Below are positions 37,630 to 46,580 of a stretch of DNA of 64,000 nt, in pieces; position 1 is the stretch's first letter; each line of letters begins with the position of its first letter. The notes beneath the pieces are model-generated. The model did not search any database. It was not told where the DNA came from and worked only from the letters and a program-made list of their open reading frames with translations. Source of the DNA: a gamma proteobacterium NOR5-3 (GTDB lineage: Bacteria > Pseudomonadota > Gammaproteobacteria > Pseudomonadales > Halieaceae); the NCBI GenBank assembly GCA_000158155.1, contig DS999405.1:709623-773622 (forward strand), written 5' to 3'. The translations under genes were made by a program, and so were the position numbers.

Positions 37630-37980
37630 CTACATGGTGTGCGTGGGTCGATCCGAGGTGAGCATTCCCGCCAGATGCTCTTCGATCTTGGCGTTCGCCG
37701 CCGCGTCTTGCTCTGAAAACTGCACGCCAATCCCCGATGTACGATTGCCCTGCGCCCCGCGAGGAGTCACCCAGACCACCTTTCCGGCGATGGGGATTTT
37801 ATCGGGCTCTTCCATGAGCGTCAGGAGCATAAACACCTCGTCCCCGATCACGTAACTTTTATTGGTGGGTACGAATAGGCCACCGTTTTTGATAAACGGC
37901 ATATACGCCGAATAGAGGACTGCCTTATCCTTGATGGTCAGCGAAAGAATTCCCTGATGACCTGACGACTGTTCACTCAT
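37630..37980 (-). CDS. pilZ: PilZ domain protein, type IV pilus assembly type
   Basis: This 116-residue protein is a single PilZ domain of the kind founded by Pseudomonas PilZ, needed for type IV pilus biogenesis. The segment GGLFVPTNKSYVIGDEVFML and IAGKVVWVTPRGAQGNRTSG are typical. The N-terminal RxxxR motif needed for cyclic-di-GMP binding is not evident, as in other pilus-type PilZ proteins. It follows holB by 36 bp, the same tmk-holB-pilZ order known in Pseudomonas. Confidence 0.88.
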   Translation of the reverse strand: MSEQSSGHQGILSLTIKDKAVLYSAYMPFIKNGGLFVPTNKSYVIGDEVFMLLTLMEEPDKIPIAGKVVWVTPRGAQGNRTSGIGVQFSEQDAAANAKIEEHLAGMLTSDRPTHTM

Positions 37981-38016
37981 AATGGCTGCGACACGCTTGT
38001 GAGAGCATCCAGTGTA

Positions 38017-39012
38017 TCACCGGGTTTCCTCGTCCCAAAGCCCGTTAATCACGGACACCGCCTTGAACTGAAGCAGATCGACATTGGGATTAGTCCCGCT
38101 GCGTTTCGCTGCCCGTAGCTGCGCGATAGTTTCAAGCGCCGCAAAACCCCGCCGAGCTTCCCGGGAGCGAAGTCTGTCCCCCCGCTGTGCCCGCAGCCAG
38201 GAATGCAGATTGCTTTCGAGCACATCCAGGGCGTTATCGGGCTGGACCTTAGCGACAGCTTGCTCAAGCCCTGGCAAGGGGCGCCCTTCTCGCAATGACG
38301 CCCGGGTAGCGCTATGCAGATTGATCAGGCCCCCGGACTCGTCACTGTGTAGTTTTTCCAGAGCGTACAGCGGCCGCCCACCGCTCAACTCGAGCATGGC
38401 ATCTATGGACGCAGCACCGTCTGCATCCCCGCTAAGGGCCTCCTGCAACCATGCTCGGCTCTCTTTAAGGGAAGGCGAAGGCAACTTCCAGCGCTGGCAG
38501 CGGGACCTTATGGTCGCCGGCAAGGGGTAGCCGCTGGCGCTGACCATGACAATAAATGTTTCTGATGACGGCTCCTCCAGGCACTTAAGAAACGCATTAA
38601 ATGCGGCCTGTGTGAGCGATTCGGCGGGTGATATCAACATCACTTTGGAACGTCCCAGGGTGGGCGTGCCCGCGGCAAAACGAATGACCTCGCGGATAGC
38701 ATCGATTCCGATAGCTTTGCCAGTCTCTGCCGGCATAACAGTCAACAGATCCGGATGCGCACCGCTAGCGCTCAATGTACATGTTTTACAGCTCCCGCAA
38801 TTTCCCTGGGCGCTCATATCGCCACACAGTAAATATCGGGCGAGCGACAAAGCCAGTCGATTGCGTCCCGTGCCCGGTGTTCCTTCCAGAAGCATGGCAT
38901 GAGGCAGGCGGCCATTGGCACACTGTGCTTGTAAATTAATCCATGTCTCCTGGTGCCAGGGAAGGCAGCGCGACTGCGCCGGTGGGATAACTTGCGGCGG
39001 TAATTCCGGCAT
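38017..39012 (-). CDS. holB: DNA polymerase III delta-prime subunit
   Basis: HolB (331 residues) is the fixed stator of the clamp loader that places the sliding clamp on DNA. The N-terminal AAA+ fold has a degenerate P-loop (EGTPGTGRNRLAL, no Lys before Thr), normal for delta-prime, which does not hydrolyse ATP. A zinc finger of four cysteines is visible in CGDMSAQGNCGSCKTC. The sensor-like stretch AFNAFLKCLEEPS is also conserved. Its start overlaps the tmk stop by one base. Confidence 0.93.
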   Translation of the reverse strand: MPELPPQVIPPAQSRCLPWHQETWINLQAQCANGRLPHAMLLEGTPGTGRNRLALSLARYLLCGDMSAQGNCGSCKTCTLSASGAHPDLLTVMPAETGKAIGIDAIREVIRFAAGTPTLGRSKVMLISPAESLTQAAFNAFLKCLEEPSSETFIVMVSASGYPLPATIRSRCQRWKLPSPSLKESRAWLQEALSGDADGAASIDAMLELSGGRPLYALEKLHSDESGGLINLHSATRASLREGRPLPGLEQAVAKVQPDNALDVLESNLHSWLRAQRGDRLRSREARRGFAALETIAQLRAAKRSGTNPNVDLLQFKAVSVINGLWDEETR

Positions 39013-39659
39013 CAGTCCTGGACCAGCGGCGGGCAGGCAAGTAAATCCTGGACAACGGCTTCCAGCGCTTGCTCCACAGCCGCCAGATCCGCCGACGCGT
39101 CGATAATCTGATAACGACCGCTACTGCGCTTCGCGCGCGACAGGTACGACTGCCTGACCCGTTCAAAGAACGCATGGTCTTCCTGTTCGAATCGATCCAG
39201 GGCCCCCCTACCCCGGGCCCGGGACAAGCCGGTCTCAGAAGGCACATCAAGCAGAAGGGTGAGATCCGGACGCAGTCCACCCTGCACCAGTTCCTCAAGC
39301 ACAGCTACCGGCGACTCGCCCATATTGCGACCCGCGCCCTGATAAGCGTAACTGGCATCGGTAAACCGATCACAGAGCACCCACTGTCCTCGCCCCAATG
39401 CGGGCAGGATGCATTCAGAAAGATGCTGGGCGCGGGCAGCAAACATCATGAGTAATTCGGCGAGGGGATTGATACCGGTCTCCGATGGCGCCAGCAAGGT
39501 CTCTCGCAGCTGTTCGCCAAGGCGTGTGCCTCCTGGCTCCCGCGTACAGATAAGATCAACGCCAGCCTCGCGGAGGCCCCTCTCTACGTAGGTCATCGCC
39601 GTGCTCTTACCCGCCCCTTCGCCGCCCTCCAGGGTGATAAACAAACCTCGTTGACTCAC
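39012..39659 (-). CDS. tmk: Thymidylate kinase
   Basis: Tmk (215 residues) phosphorylates dTMP to dTDP for DNA synthesis. The P-loop is EGGEGAGKST near residues 10-19, the DR(Y/F) substrate motif appears as VLCDRFTDASYAYQG, and the LID region is around RARGRGALDRFEQED. It sits between mltG (2-bp gap) and holB (1-bp overlap), so the three are read from one mRNA. Confidence 0.96.
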   Translation of the reverse strand: MSQRGLFITLEGGEGAGKSTAMTYVERGLREAGVDLICTREPGGTRLGEQLRETLLAPSETGINPLAELLMMFAARAQHLSECILPALGRGQWVLCDRFTDASYAYQGAGRNMGESPVAVLEELVQGGLRPDLTLLLDVPSETGLSRARGRGALDRFEQEDHAFFERVRQSYLSRAKRSSGRYQIIDASADLAAVEQALEAVVQDLLACPPLVQD

Positions 39660-39661
39660 AG

Positions 39662-40690
39662 TTACTGACTCTCCGGTGTTGATCGATAGTTGGTGCGCCG
39701 CGATAGCTGAAAGCGGCGCACAGCGTCTTCGTGTTCTTTGAGGGTTGCGCTGAACTCATGACTGCCATCACCCCGGGCAACAAAGTACAGAGCGTCCCCC
39801 GGCGCGGGATTTACCGCGGCCACAAGGGCTGCTCTGCCAGGAAGCGCAATGGGCCCCGGGGGTAACCCGTGATGGCGATAACTGTTGTAGGCATTGTCCG
39901 AGTCATTGAGGTGCTTACGCTGCAGATTACCCTGAAAGTTGTCGCCCAGTCCGTAAATCACTGTGGGATCTGTCTGCAAGCGCATCCCTCGTTCCAGGCG
40001 GCGAACAAAAACCCCACCGATAGCCGGTCGCTCCCGGGCAAGGCCCGTTTCTTTTTCTATGATCGACGCCATGATGAGCACCTGGTACGGCTCGCTGTAG
40101 GGCAGATCGGACTGCCTGTGCTGCCAGGCGTCTGTCAGCGCGTCTGTCATCAGGCGATGCGCTTCGGACAGGATTTTCAGGTCACTGTCGCCGCGTTCGT
40201 ACTGATAAGTCTCCGGAAGGAAATAGCCCTCGGTGCTTGTTGCAGGCGCCACCAGTTCTCGTAAACGCGCATCATCAGGTCCACTGAGGATTGAATCAAT
40301 GCCGTCGCTGGCCTGAATCAGGGCGAGGGCGTCGGCCAGTCGGATACCTTCGGGTAAGGTTACGAGGTAACGAATGGTGTTGCCGCTTTGCAGCAGGGCC
40401 AGAAGCGCCCCTGGCGTCATGCCCGAGGATAAACGGTATTCGCCGCGGCGGATGCGACTATCGGCTCCCAGCAGACGGCCCATTACGTTAAGTAGTTGCT
40501 GATGCTCGAGGGCGCCAAGCCTGACGAGACGGCGGGACAGGCGACTGAGGCTGTCTCCGGGCTCCACCTGAAGCACAAGGCCCTCCGCGGGCAGTTCCAG
40601 CGGACGCTCCCACCATGCGCGCAAAAGAATTGCACCCGCAACAGTGGTTATGACCAGCACCGCTACTGTCCAGGCTAGCTTGCGCAGCAT
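39662..40690 (-). CDS. mltG: Endolytic murein transglycosylase MltG
   Basis: MltG (342 residues) is an inner-membrane lytic transglycosylase that cuts nascent glycan strands and sets their length. One N-terminal helix (LAWTVAVLVITTVAGAIL) is followed by a LysM-like region (LQVEPGDSLSRLSRRL) and the YceG catalytic domain with the Glu motif ASIIEKETGLARERP and QTDPTVIYGLGDNF. The frame is open back to 40960, but the ATG at 40690 gives the normal length and overlaps pabC by only 16 bp. Confidence 0.94.
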   Translation of the reverse strand: MLRKLAWTVAVLVITTVAGAILLRAWWERPLELPAEGLVLQVEPGDSLSRLSRRLVRLGALEHQQLLNVMGRLLGADSRIRRGEYRLSSGMTPGALLALLQSGNTIRYLVTLPEGIRLADALALIQASDGIDSILSGPDDARLRELVAPATSTEGYFLPETYQYERGDSDLKILSEAHRLMTDALTDAWQHRQSDLPYSEPYQVLIMASIIEKETGLARERPAIGGVFVRRLERGMRLQTDPTVIYGLGDNFQGNLQRKHLNDSDNAYNSYRHHGLPPGPIALPGRAALVAAVNPAPGDALYFVARGDGSHEFSATLKEHEDAVRRFQLSRRTNYRSTPESQ

Positions 40691-41496
40691 AGCTGGGCCT
40701 CGCGCTTGTAGATCTGCTGAAGCTGATCGACGGTCGCTGAAGGCGCGAAGCTGCGCCCATCCCACTGCGCGACATTTCGAATTCCCATAACACTGTTGCA
40801 CAGGAATATCGCATCCGCCCGGTGCAACTGGGAGGCTGTTAATCGGGTCTCTGTTGCGGACAATCCAACTTGCACAGCAAGCTTCTCCAGAATCAGTCGT
40901 CTTCGCGTGCCGGCGACACCACTTCGATCGATAAGAGGCGTTAGCAAGGCATCGCCGCATAGCACGAATACATTCGCATTACTGGAGCACTGGTAGGCAC
41001 CCTCGCTACCGCACAGGAGTACATCGTCGACATCTCTGTCCAGCGCCTCCGCCGCCGCCATTACCTGCTCCAGACGGTTGCAATGCTTCAAGCCCGCCAG
41101 GAGCGGTTGCTCTCCCATGTGGATCGCTGAGGTCACTACTGCCGCGGCCGGCAACGCGTCAAAGGGCTCCCGCCCAAGCTCCCAATGCAGTGCCGTGACA
41201 CGAGCTCCGGCATCGGGGGACGGCGCGTAGCCTCTCCGTCCGCCATTGCGACTGACGGTAATACGTAGAACGCCAGCGGCGTTTCGGTAATGCCCCAGTG
41301 CTTCATCAATGGCTTTCTGGATTTGTCCGGGGCAGACATCGATACGCAGACGCTGGGCACCAAGAGCCAATCGATCGAGGTGCAACTCGGGCCACAGCGG
41401 TAGACCATTGACGATGAGCAGTGTTTCGAAAAGCCCATCTCCGTAAAGAAACGCACGGTCAGTGCCCGGCACTGTTGTCGCGCGTTGCTCATCCAT
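40675..41496 (-). CDS. pabC: Aminodeoxychorismate lyase
   Basis: PabC is a fold-type IV PLP enzyme that makes 4-aminobenzoate for folate from aminodeoxychorismate. Typical segments are DRAFLYGDGLFETLL, the PLP-Lys neighbourhood LLAGLKHCNRLEQVMAA, and NANVFVLCG. The frame opens at a TTG (41505), but I prefer the ATG at 41496, giving 273 residues; neither has a strong ribosome binding site. It lies between fabF and mltG, as in E. coli. Confidence 0.9.
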   Translation of the reverse strand: MDEQRATTVPGTDRAFLYGDGLFETLLIVNGLPLWPELHLDRLALGAQRLRIDVCPGQIQKAIDEALGHYRNAAGVLRITVSRNGGRRGYAPSPDAGARVTALHWELGREPFDALPAAAVVTSAIHMGEQPLLAGLKHCNRLEQVMAAAEALDRDVDDVLLCGSEGAYQCSSNANVFVLCGDALLTPLIDRSGVAGTRRRLILEKLAVQVGLSATETRLTASQLHRADAIFLCNSVMGIRNVAQWDGRSFAPSATVDQLQQIYKREAQLCCAS

Positions 41497-41512
41497 CGCC
41501 TTCAACGCGTCG

Positions 41513-42751
41513 CTAAACGCGACCGAAAATCAGCGAACCGTTGGTGCCACCAAAACCAAAAGAATTAGACAGGCTGTGTGTGATGTTCATTCCTCGAGCC
41601 GTATGCGGCACGTAATCCAGCACACAGCCCTCGCCCGGCTTGTCCAGGTTGATGGTCGGCGGTGCCACCTGATCGCGGATTGCCAGCACGGCAAACACGG
41701 CCTCCACAGCGCCTGCGGCGCCCAGCAGATGCCCGATCATGGATTTTGTCGAGCTTACCGCAACGGTTTTGGCGGCGGTGCCAAACACCGATTCAACCGC
41801 GCGGCTCTCTGCAACATCGCCGGCCAGCGTGGATGTGCCATGGGCGTTTACATACTCAACGCTGGCCGGATCCAGCTGTGCATCCAGTAGCGCGTTGCGC
41901 ATAGCATCCGCCGCTCCGCGACCATCCTCCGGAGGCAAGGTCATGTGATACGCATCGCCGCTCATACCAAAGCCACACACTTCGGCAAAAATGTGGGCGC
42001 CGCGCGCTTTAGCACTCTCGTATTCTTCGAGGAACATCATTCCCGCACCGTCGCCGAGCACGAAACCATCGCGGTCAGCATCCCAGGGGCGTGAGGCTGC
42101 CTGCGGATCATCATTGCGCGTGGATAGAGCGCGGGCCGCTGCGAAGCCGCCAAGTCCTACTTTTGTCGTTGCCATTTCGGCGCCGCCCGCGAGCATGGCA
42201 TCGGCATCGCCCTGGGAAATCATCCGCGCCGCAACACCGATATTGTGGGTGCCGCTGGTACAGGCCGTGACAATCGCGATGTTAGGTCCGCGCATGCCGT
42301 AGCGGACCGACAGGTTGCCCGCGATCATATTGATGATCGAGCCGGGCACAAAAAATGGTGAGATTCGCCGTGGACCGGTGCTATTTACAATTTCTGAGTT
42401 TTTTTCTATCTGGCCGATGCCGCCAATACCGGAGCCTATAGCGCAACCTACGCGACAGGCGTTTTCTTCTGTCACGGTATAGCCGGAATGATCAAATGCC
42501 TGAATGCCGGCTGCCATGCCGTATTGCACGAAGGTGTCCATTTTACGGGCATCCTTGGCTGGCAGATATGCTTCGATATCAAAGTCTCGAACACTGGAGC
42601 TGAAGCGTGTGCTGTAGGCGTCAACGTCAAAGGTCTCGATGGGAGCAGCGCCACTGCGACCTGCAAGTATCGATGCCCAACTCGACTCTACGTCGTGTCC
42701 CACGGGAGTGACCAATCCCATCCCCGTCACAACTACCCGTCTTCCCTTCAC
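41513..42751 (-). CDS. fabF: 3-oxoacyl-ACP synthase II
   Basis: FabF (412 residues) elongates acyl-ACP with malonyl-ACP by Claisen condensation. The active-site Cys164 lies in [10 protein letters not shown]. The two His of the catalytic triad are in [13 protein letters not shown] and [13 protein letters not shown]. The C-terminal [13 protein letters not shown] is also canonical. It follows acpP across a 126-bp gap that contains a hairpin with U-tract, probably lowering fabF expression relative to acpP. Confidence 0.97.
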   Translation of the reverse strand: MKGRRVVVTGMGLVTPVGHDVESSWASILAGRSGAAPIETFDVDAYSTRFSSSVRDFDIEAYLPAKDARKMDTFVQYGMAAGIQAFDHSGYTVTEENACRVGCAIGSGIGGIGQIEKNSEIVNSTGPRRISPFFVPGSIINMIAGNLSVRYGMRGPNIAIVTACTSGTHNIGVAARMISQGDADAMLAGGAEMATTKVGLGGFAAARALSTRNDDPQAASRPWDADRDGFVLGDGAGMMFLEEYESAKARGAHIFAEVCGFGMSGDAYHMTLPPEDGRGAADAMRNALLDAQLDPASVEYVNAHGTSTLAGDVAESRAVESVFGTAAKTVAVSSTKSMIGHLLGAAGAVEAVFAVLAIRDQVAPPTINLDKPGEGCVLDYVPHTARGMNITHSLSNSFGFGGTNGSLIFGRV

Positions 42752-42800
42752 AATCGCTCTCCCTTCAATGACGATTCAGTGTCAACTTACCGTGTATACA

Positions 42801-42839
42801 CAAACAGAAAAGCCGTGATACCTGGCGGTAGTCACGGCT
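42801..42839 (-). terminator. Partial terminator or attenuator between acpP and fabF
   Basis: On the minus strand an 8-bp stem (AGCCGTGA / TCACGGCT, 13-nt loop) is followed by TTTTCTGTTTG. It sits about 40 bp after the acpP stop and within the otherwise continuous fab operon. It looks like an intrinsic terminator that lets some transcripts through, which would keep the very abundant carrier protein above the level of its enzymes. Confidence 0.7.
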
Positions 42840-42877
42840 CTTCACGTGCTAAACGCGTAGACGCGCTAGCAATGCCC

Positions 42878-43114
42878 TCAGGAGAGGTGCTCGTTAATGT
42901 AATCGATAGCCAGTTTCACTGTCGTAATCTTCTCAGCTTCCTCGTCAGGAATTTCAGTTTCGAATTCCTCCTCGAGGGCCATGACAAGCTCTACTGTGTC
43001 AAGCGAGTCTGCGCCGAGATCTTCGACAAACGAAGCCTCAGTCTGTACTTCTTCTTCTTTGACGCCGAGCTGCTCAGCGACGATTTTTTTTACACGTTCT
43101 TCAATGCTGCTCAT
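42878..43114 (-). CDS. acpP: Acyl carrier protein
   Basis: AcpP (78 residues) carries growing acyl chains on a 4'-phosphopantetheine arm attached to Ser37 in the motif [12 protein letters not shown]. The protein is strongly acidic and otherwise standard ([20 protein letters not shown]). It lies between fabG and fabF. A 105-bp gap before it could hold its own promoter. Confidence 0.98.
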   Translation of the reverse strand: MSSIEERVKKIVAEQLGVKEEEVQTEASFVEDLGADSLDTVELVMALEEEFETEIPDEEAEKITTVKLAIDYINEHLS

Positions 43115-43219
43115 GATCCTCGAATACTCCTGCTGAAGGAAAGCTTACACCCCCAATGTTCCCGGGTTGGTGCGAAGTCTACCGTCTTTTTGCTATCCGG
43201 CATACACCCACCCCGATCA

Positions 43220-43972
43220 TTAGGCCATGTACATACCACCGTTAATGTGAATTGTTTCGCCCGTAATATACGCTGCTGCGTCGCTGCATAAAAATGCAAC
43301 CAGAGCACCGATTTCTTTTGCTTCCCCCAAACGCGCCAGAGGAATCTGAGACAACATCGCTGAGCGTTGATCTTCGCTAAGCGCCGCGGTCATGTCGGTG
43401 TCGATAAATCCCGGCGCAACAGCGTTGACCGTGATGTTTCGCGCACCAATTTCTCGGGCCAATGCGCGGGAAAACCCTTCCGCACCGGCCTTACTTGCTG
43501 CGTAGTTGCTTTGACCGGCGTTACCCATGGAGCCCACAACTGAAGTGATGTTCACGATACGGCCCCACCGCGCTTTGGTCATACCGCGCAACGCCGCTTT
43601 TGATGTCTTAAACAGCGCTGTCAGGTTCGTGTCCACAACACCCTGCCACTCATCATCCTTCATACGCAGAAGAATATTGTCGCGCGTAATGCCGGCGTTG
43701 TTGACAAGAATCAGCGGCGCGCCGAAGCGCTCATTGATTGCTGCCAGCACAGTGCTCACACTTTGGGGGTCCGCGACGTCGAGGCACATGCCGGCGCCAC
43801 CGTGGGGGCTGAGCCGATCATCAATCGCACGCGCACCATTTTCCGTGGTCGCTGTGCCGATCACCGTGTGCCCGTCGGCTACCAGAGCATCAGCGATTGC
43901 CTGGCCAATGCCTCGGCTTGCGCCGGTTACCAATGCGATGCGGGGCGCAGCGCCCTGAGTGTCTTGAGTCAT
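43220..43972 (-). CDS. fabG: 3-oxoacyl-ACP reductase
   Basis: FabG (250 residues) reduces 3-oxoacyl-ACP with NADPH. The short-chain dehydrogenase features are present: cofactor motif TGASRGIG, NNAG, and the catalytic Ser-Tyr-Lys with SNYAASKAG, plus the C-terminal ITGETIHINGGMYM. The frame is open to a TTG at 43999, which overlaps fabD, but the ATG at 43972 is preceded by AAAGAGAA and is the usual start. It lies 23 bp after fabD. Confidence 0.96.
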   Translation of the reverse strand: MTQDTQGAAPRIALVTGASRGIGQAIADALVADGHTVIGTATTENGARAIDDRLSPHGGAGMCLDVADPQSVSTVLAAINERFGAPLILVNNAGITRDNILLRMKDDEWQGVVDTNLTALFKTSKAALRGMTKARWGRIVNITSVVGSMGNAGQSNYAASKAGAEGFSRALAREIGARNITVNAVAPGFIDTDMTAALSEDQRSAMLSQIPLARLGEAKEIGALVAFLCSDAAAYITGETIHINGGMYMA

Positions 43973-43995
43973 GGTTAGTTCTCTTTTATTTTTTC

Positions 43996-44943
43996 TCAAG
44001 CGCCGAGCGCGAGCACTGCGGCCTTAAGATCTTCTGGCTTTTCAAAATATGCACAGGCCGCCCCCCGGTCTATGCGCCGAAGCAGCCCCCCCAGCACATT
44101 GCCCGCACCGCACTCGGCAAATTGTACCGCGCCCATGCTTTGAAGTTTGCTTATACAGGCCGTCCAGCGCACCGGCGCTGATATTTGTCTTACCAGTAAT
44201 TCTCGAATTCGCTCGGGTTCGCCCTCGGTCTGCGCATGAACGTTATGCACTACCGGTATTTGTGGCGCTTCAATCGTTATGTCGGCCAGCACCTCGGCAA
44301 GCTGTTCTCCCGCGGGCACCATTAGAGAGGTGTGGAAGGGAGCGCTTACCGGAAGCGGCATCGCGCGCTTCGCACCGGCATCTTTTAATGCGGCAATCGC
44401 CGTATCGACTGCAGCGCAGTTGCCGGCGATGACGACCTGACCCGGCGCGTTAAAGTTGACCGCTTCTACAACCCCCTCGTTATCCGCTGATACCTGCGCG
44501 CAGGTCTGGCTCACCACCTCGTCGTCGAGGCCCAGGATCGCCGCCATCGATCCCACACCGACCGGTACAGCCGTCTGCATGAAACGACCGCGCTCGCGCA
44601 CCAGCGTCACTGCGTCGCCAAGGCTCAGCGCTCCGGCACAGCACAGGGCAGAAAACTCGCCCAGACTGTGACCCGCCATTGCCGAAGGAGTAACGCCACC
44701 GCGGGCGACCCAGCTGCGCCAAAGCGCCACGGAGGATGCAAGCAGAGCCGGCTGAGTGAACTCGGTGAGGTTGAGCTGCTCGGGATCACCGTTGAGAATC
44801 AACGCTGAAAGATCAAATCCCAGTGCTTCTGAGGACTCCTCAAAAACGGCGGCAACCTCGGGAAACTCCTCGGCAGCCTGAGCGAGCATGCCAACGCGTT
44901 GGCTACCCTGCCCCGGGAACAGAAAAGCGAGATCTTGACGCAT
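43996..44943 (-). CDS. fabD: Malonyl-CoA:ACP transacylase
   Basis: FabD (315 residues) moves malonyl groups from CoA to ACP. The start FLFPGQGSQRVGM and active-site AGHSLGEFSAL (Ser93) are diagnostic, and the catalytic His is in LPVSAPFHTSLM. The frame opens earlier at 44988, but the ATG at 44943 has GGAG 7 nt upstream and gives the normal N-terminus. The gene upstream is rpmF; plsX and fabH, often found between them, are absent. Confidence 0.96.
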   Translation of the reverse strand: MRQDLAFLFPGQGSQRVGMLAQAAEEFPEVAAVFEESSEALGFDLSALILNGDPEQLNLTEFTQPALLASSVALWRSWVARGGVTPSAMAGHSLGEFSALCCAGALSLGDAVTLVRERGRFMQTAVPVGVGSMAAILGLDDEVVSQTCAQVSADNEGVVEAVNFNAPGQVVIAGNCAAVDTAIAALKDAGAKRAMPLPVSAPFHTSLMVPAGEQLAEVLADITIEAPQIPVVHNVHAQTEGEPERIRELLVRQISAPVRWTACISKLQSMGAVQFAECGAGNVLGGLLRRIDRGAACAYFEKPEDLKAAVLALGA

Positions 44944-45039
44944 ATACTGACTCCAATGAGTTCTGGGAGGTTTGATCGCTGGACACATCTGCGACGCTCT
45001 TGAGCATCACCAATGGCAATGGAGGGTTAGCAACGAACG

Positions 45040-45100
45040 GCGGCACCTCGATCAAGCAACACGATGTATTCATCGCTTATTGCTTATTCAAAGGTGCCGC
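45040..45100. repeat. Nested 61-nt palindromic element between rpmF and fabD
   Basis: Three sets of inverted repeats are nested around one centre. The outer arms are GCGGCACCT and AGGTGCCGC (45040-45048, 45092-45100). The middle arms are AAGCAA and TTGCTT (45054-45059, 45080-45085). The inner arms are CGATG and CATCG (45062-45066, 45071-45075) around TATT. All are perfect, giving 20 base pairs in one extended hairpin. No U-run follows on either strand, so it is not a plain terminator. It could be an RNA processing site, an attenuator or a mobile palindromic repeat. Confidence 0.75.
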
Positions 45101-45163
45101 TGTTTACCTACCTGACTATTTAACTGCCTGACTGCCCGCTGCCTTAGCAGTGAGCGACAGGAT

Positions 45164-45346
45164 TTAATCGTCGGTACCGGTCTCAACCACTTTTTTACCA
45201 CGGTAAAAACCGTCCGCAGTAATATGGTGGCGTCGGTGGGTTTCACCCGTGGTCTGATCCACGTTCAATGTGGGTCCACTCAGGGAATCATGCGAACGAC
45301 GCATGCCGCGTCGCGAGCGGGTCTTTTTGCTCTTCTGAACAGCCAT
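45164..45346 (-). CDS. rpmF: 50S ribosomal protein L32
   Basis: This 60-residue protein has the standard N-terminus [20 protein letters not shown] and the middle [20 protein letters not shown]. It lacks the four-cysteine zinc ribbon of some L32 forms, as is usual in Gammaproteobacteria. It starts 3 bp after the yceD stop, the common yceD-rpmF pair. Confidence 0.97.
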   Translation of the reverse strand: MAVQKSKKTRSRRGMRRSHDSLSGPTLNVDQTTGETHRRHHITADGFYRGKKVVETGTDD

Positions 45347-45349
45347 GGG

Positions 45350-45898
45350 CTATTTCTCCTTCATATCGCCGCTATCCAAGAGCGCCGATAAAACACTAAA
45401 AGGATTTTCCGACGCTGGTTCGGTGAAATCCCGTTCTTCTTTGTCCGACCGGTCATCCCGATCACTCTTCGGTGGCTCGCATTCGCCCTGCGGGTGGTAT
45501 GCAACCACAGGCAACGCGAGCGCCAATTCTTCCCCGGCGAGCTCCCACAAATCCACCTCGTCTACCGCAATCAGCGGTTCGAGTCCGGCGGGTAACTGCC
45601 GAGCCTGCTCGTCCCCCGGCACCAGACCGAGACGACTCGCTGCTTTGAGTTCGCAGTGCACGGGCTGCAAGCAGCGCTGGCATTCCAGCACGACCCTTGC
45701 GTCCATCTCTACCGATGCAAACTGCCGCCCTTCTTCGTTCTCGCCAAACTCTACGCTGATATCCACCAGCGGCCTGGCCGGATCCAAAAGTGCCGCAAAC
45801 TGCGGTAATTGCTCGGATCCAAGGCAGCCCGAATATTTCGCACACCGCGTCACGGCTTTGCGTATATTGACGCGATTCGGGAGGGGGGCGGCCGACAT
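45350..45898 (-). CDS. yceD: YceD/DUF177 23S rRNA accumulation protein
   Basis: YceD (182 residues) is linked to 23S rRNA accumulation in other bacteria and is almost always paired with rpmF. The conserved CQRCLQPV motif and the C-terminal VDLWELAGEELALALPVVAYH, followed by NPFSVLSALL, identify it. The N-terminus aligns sensibly with the family from this ATG. A strong promoter ends only about 9 bp before the start codon, so the mRNA would have almost no leader. Confidence 0.9.
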   Translation of the reverse strand: MSAAPLPNRVNIRKAVTRCAKYSGCLGSEQLPQFAALLDPARPLVDISVEFGENEEGRQFASVEMDARVVLECQRCLQPVHCELKAASRLGLVPGDEQARQLPAGLEPLIAVDEVDLWELAGEELALALPVVAYHPQGECEPPKSDRDDRSDKEERDFTEPASENPFSVLSALLDSGDMKEK

Positions 45899-45906
45899 GG
45901 CGGCGC

Positions 45907-45935
45907 ACTATAGTGATCACCCCCCCACTTGTCAA
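45907..45935 (-). promoter_or_regulatory. Consensus sigma-70 promoter of yceD-rpmF
   Basis: On the minus strand a perfect TTGACA is followed after 17 bp by TATAGT, one base from consensus. The spacer has seven G in a row. The predicted start is near 45900, two to three bases before the yceD ATG at 45898. Confidence 0.8.
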
Positions 45936-45977
45936 AAAAATCTTTACAATCCCGAGCGTTAGCTAAAGCATAGCGCC

Positions 45978-46580
45978 ATGACTGCTCCCTCGCACACACC
46001 GCTCATTCTTGCTTCGACCTCTCCCTATCGACGGCGTCTTCTCGAACGTCTGGAAATACCTTTCACCTGTGAGGCTCCTGAAACCGACGAAACGCCGCTT
46101 ACAGGTGAGCCTCCCGATGAGCTTGCCTGCCGCCTGGGCGATGCTAAAGCCCTCGCTGTTTCAGCTTCTCACCCTGGCGCCTATGTTTTGGGGAGTGATC
46201 AGGTTGCCGCCCTGTCATCGACACTGCTGGGCAAGCCCGGCACCATTGCAGCAGCGCAAAATCAGCTGCGGCGCTGCAGCGGCCAGTCGGTGGATTTTTT
46301 TACCGCAGTCAGTCTGGCCCATCAGGGCGCGATTGTCGCGAGGCGGAGTGTGCACACCGCCGTGAGATTTCGATCCTTGTCGTCTGACGAAATCACTGAC
46401 TACGTCCAGCGGGAGGAGCCGCTCGATTGCGCAGGGAGTTTTCGCTGGGAAGGTCTGGGGATTTGCCTGTTTAGCGCGCTTCACAGCAATGACCCCACCG
46501 CCTTGGAGGGATTACCCCTCATCGCCACCTGTGACATGCTCATATCAATAGGTGTATACCCCTTAAAAACAACTACTTAG
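45978..46580 (+). CDS. Maf-family nucleotide pyrophosphatase, YceF type (7-methyl-GTP)
   Basis: This 200-residue Maf protein hydrolyses non-canonical nucleoside triphosphates. The N-terminal LILASTSPYRRRLLERL, middle GAYVLGSDQVA and QLRRCSGQSVDFFTAV are characteristic. The position beside yceD and rluC, and the overall wording, match YceF, whose known substrate is 7-methyl-GTP. It is divergent from yceD and overlaps the 3' end of rluC by 8 bp. Confidence 0.92.
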   Translation: MTAPSHTPLILASTSPYRRRLLERLEIPFTCEAPETDETPLTGEPPDELACRLGDAKALAVSASHPGAYVLGSDQVAALSSTLLGKPGTIAAAQNQLRRCSGQSVDFFTAVSLAHQGAIVARRSVHTAVRFRSLSSDEITDYVQREEPLDCAGSFRWEGLGICLFSALHSNDPTALEGLPLIATCDMLISIGVYPLKTTT

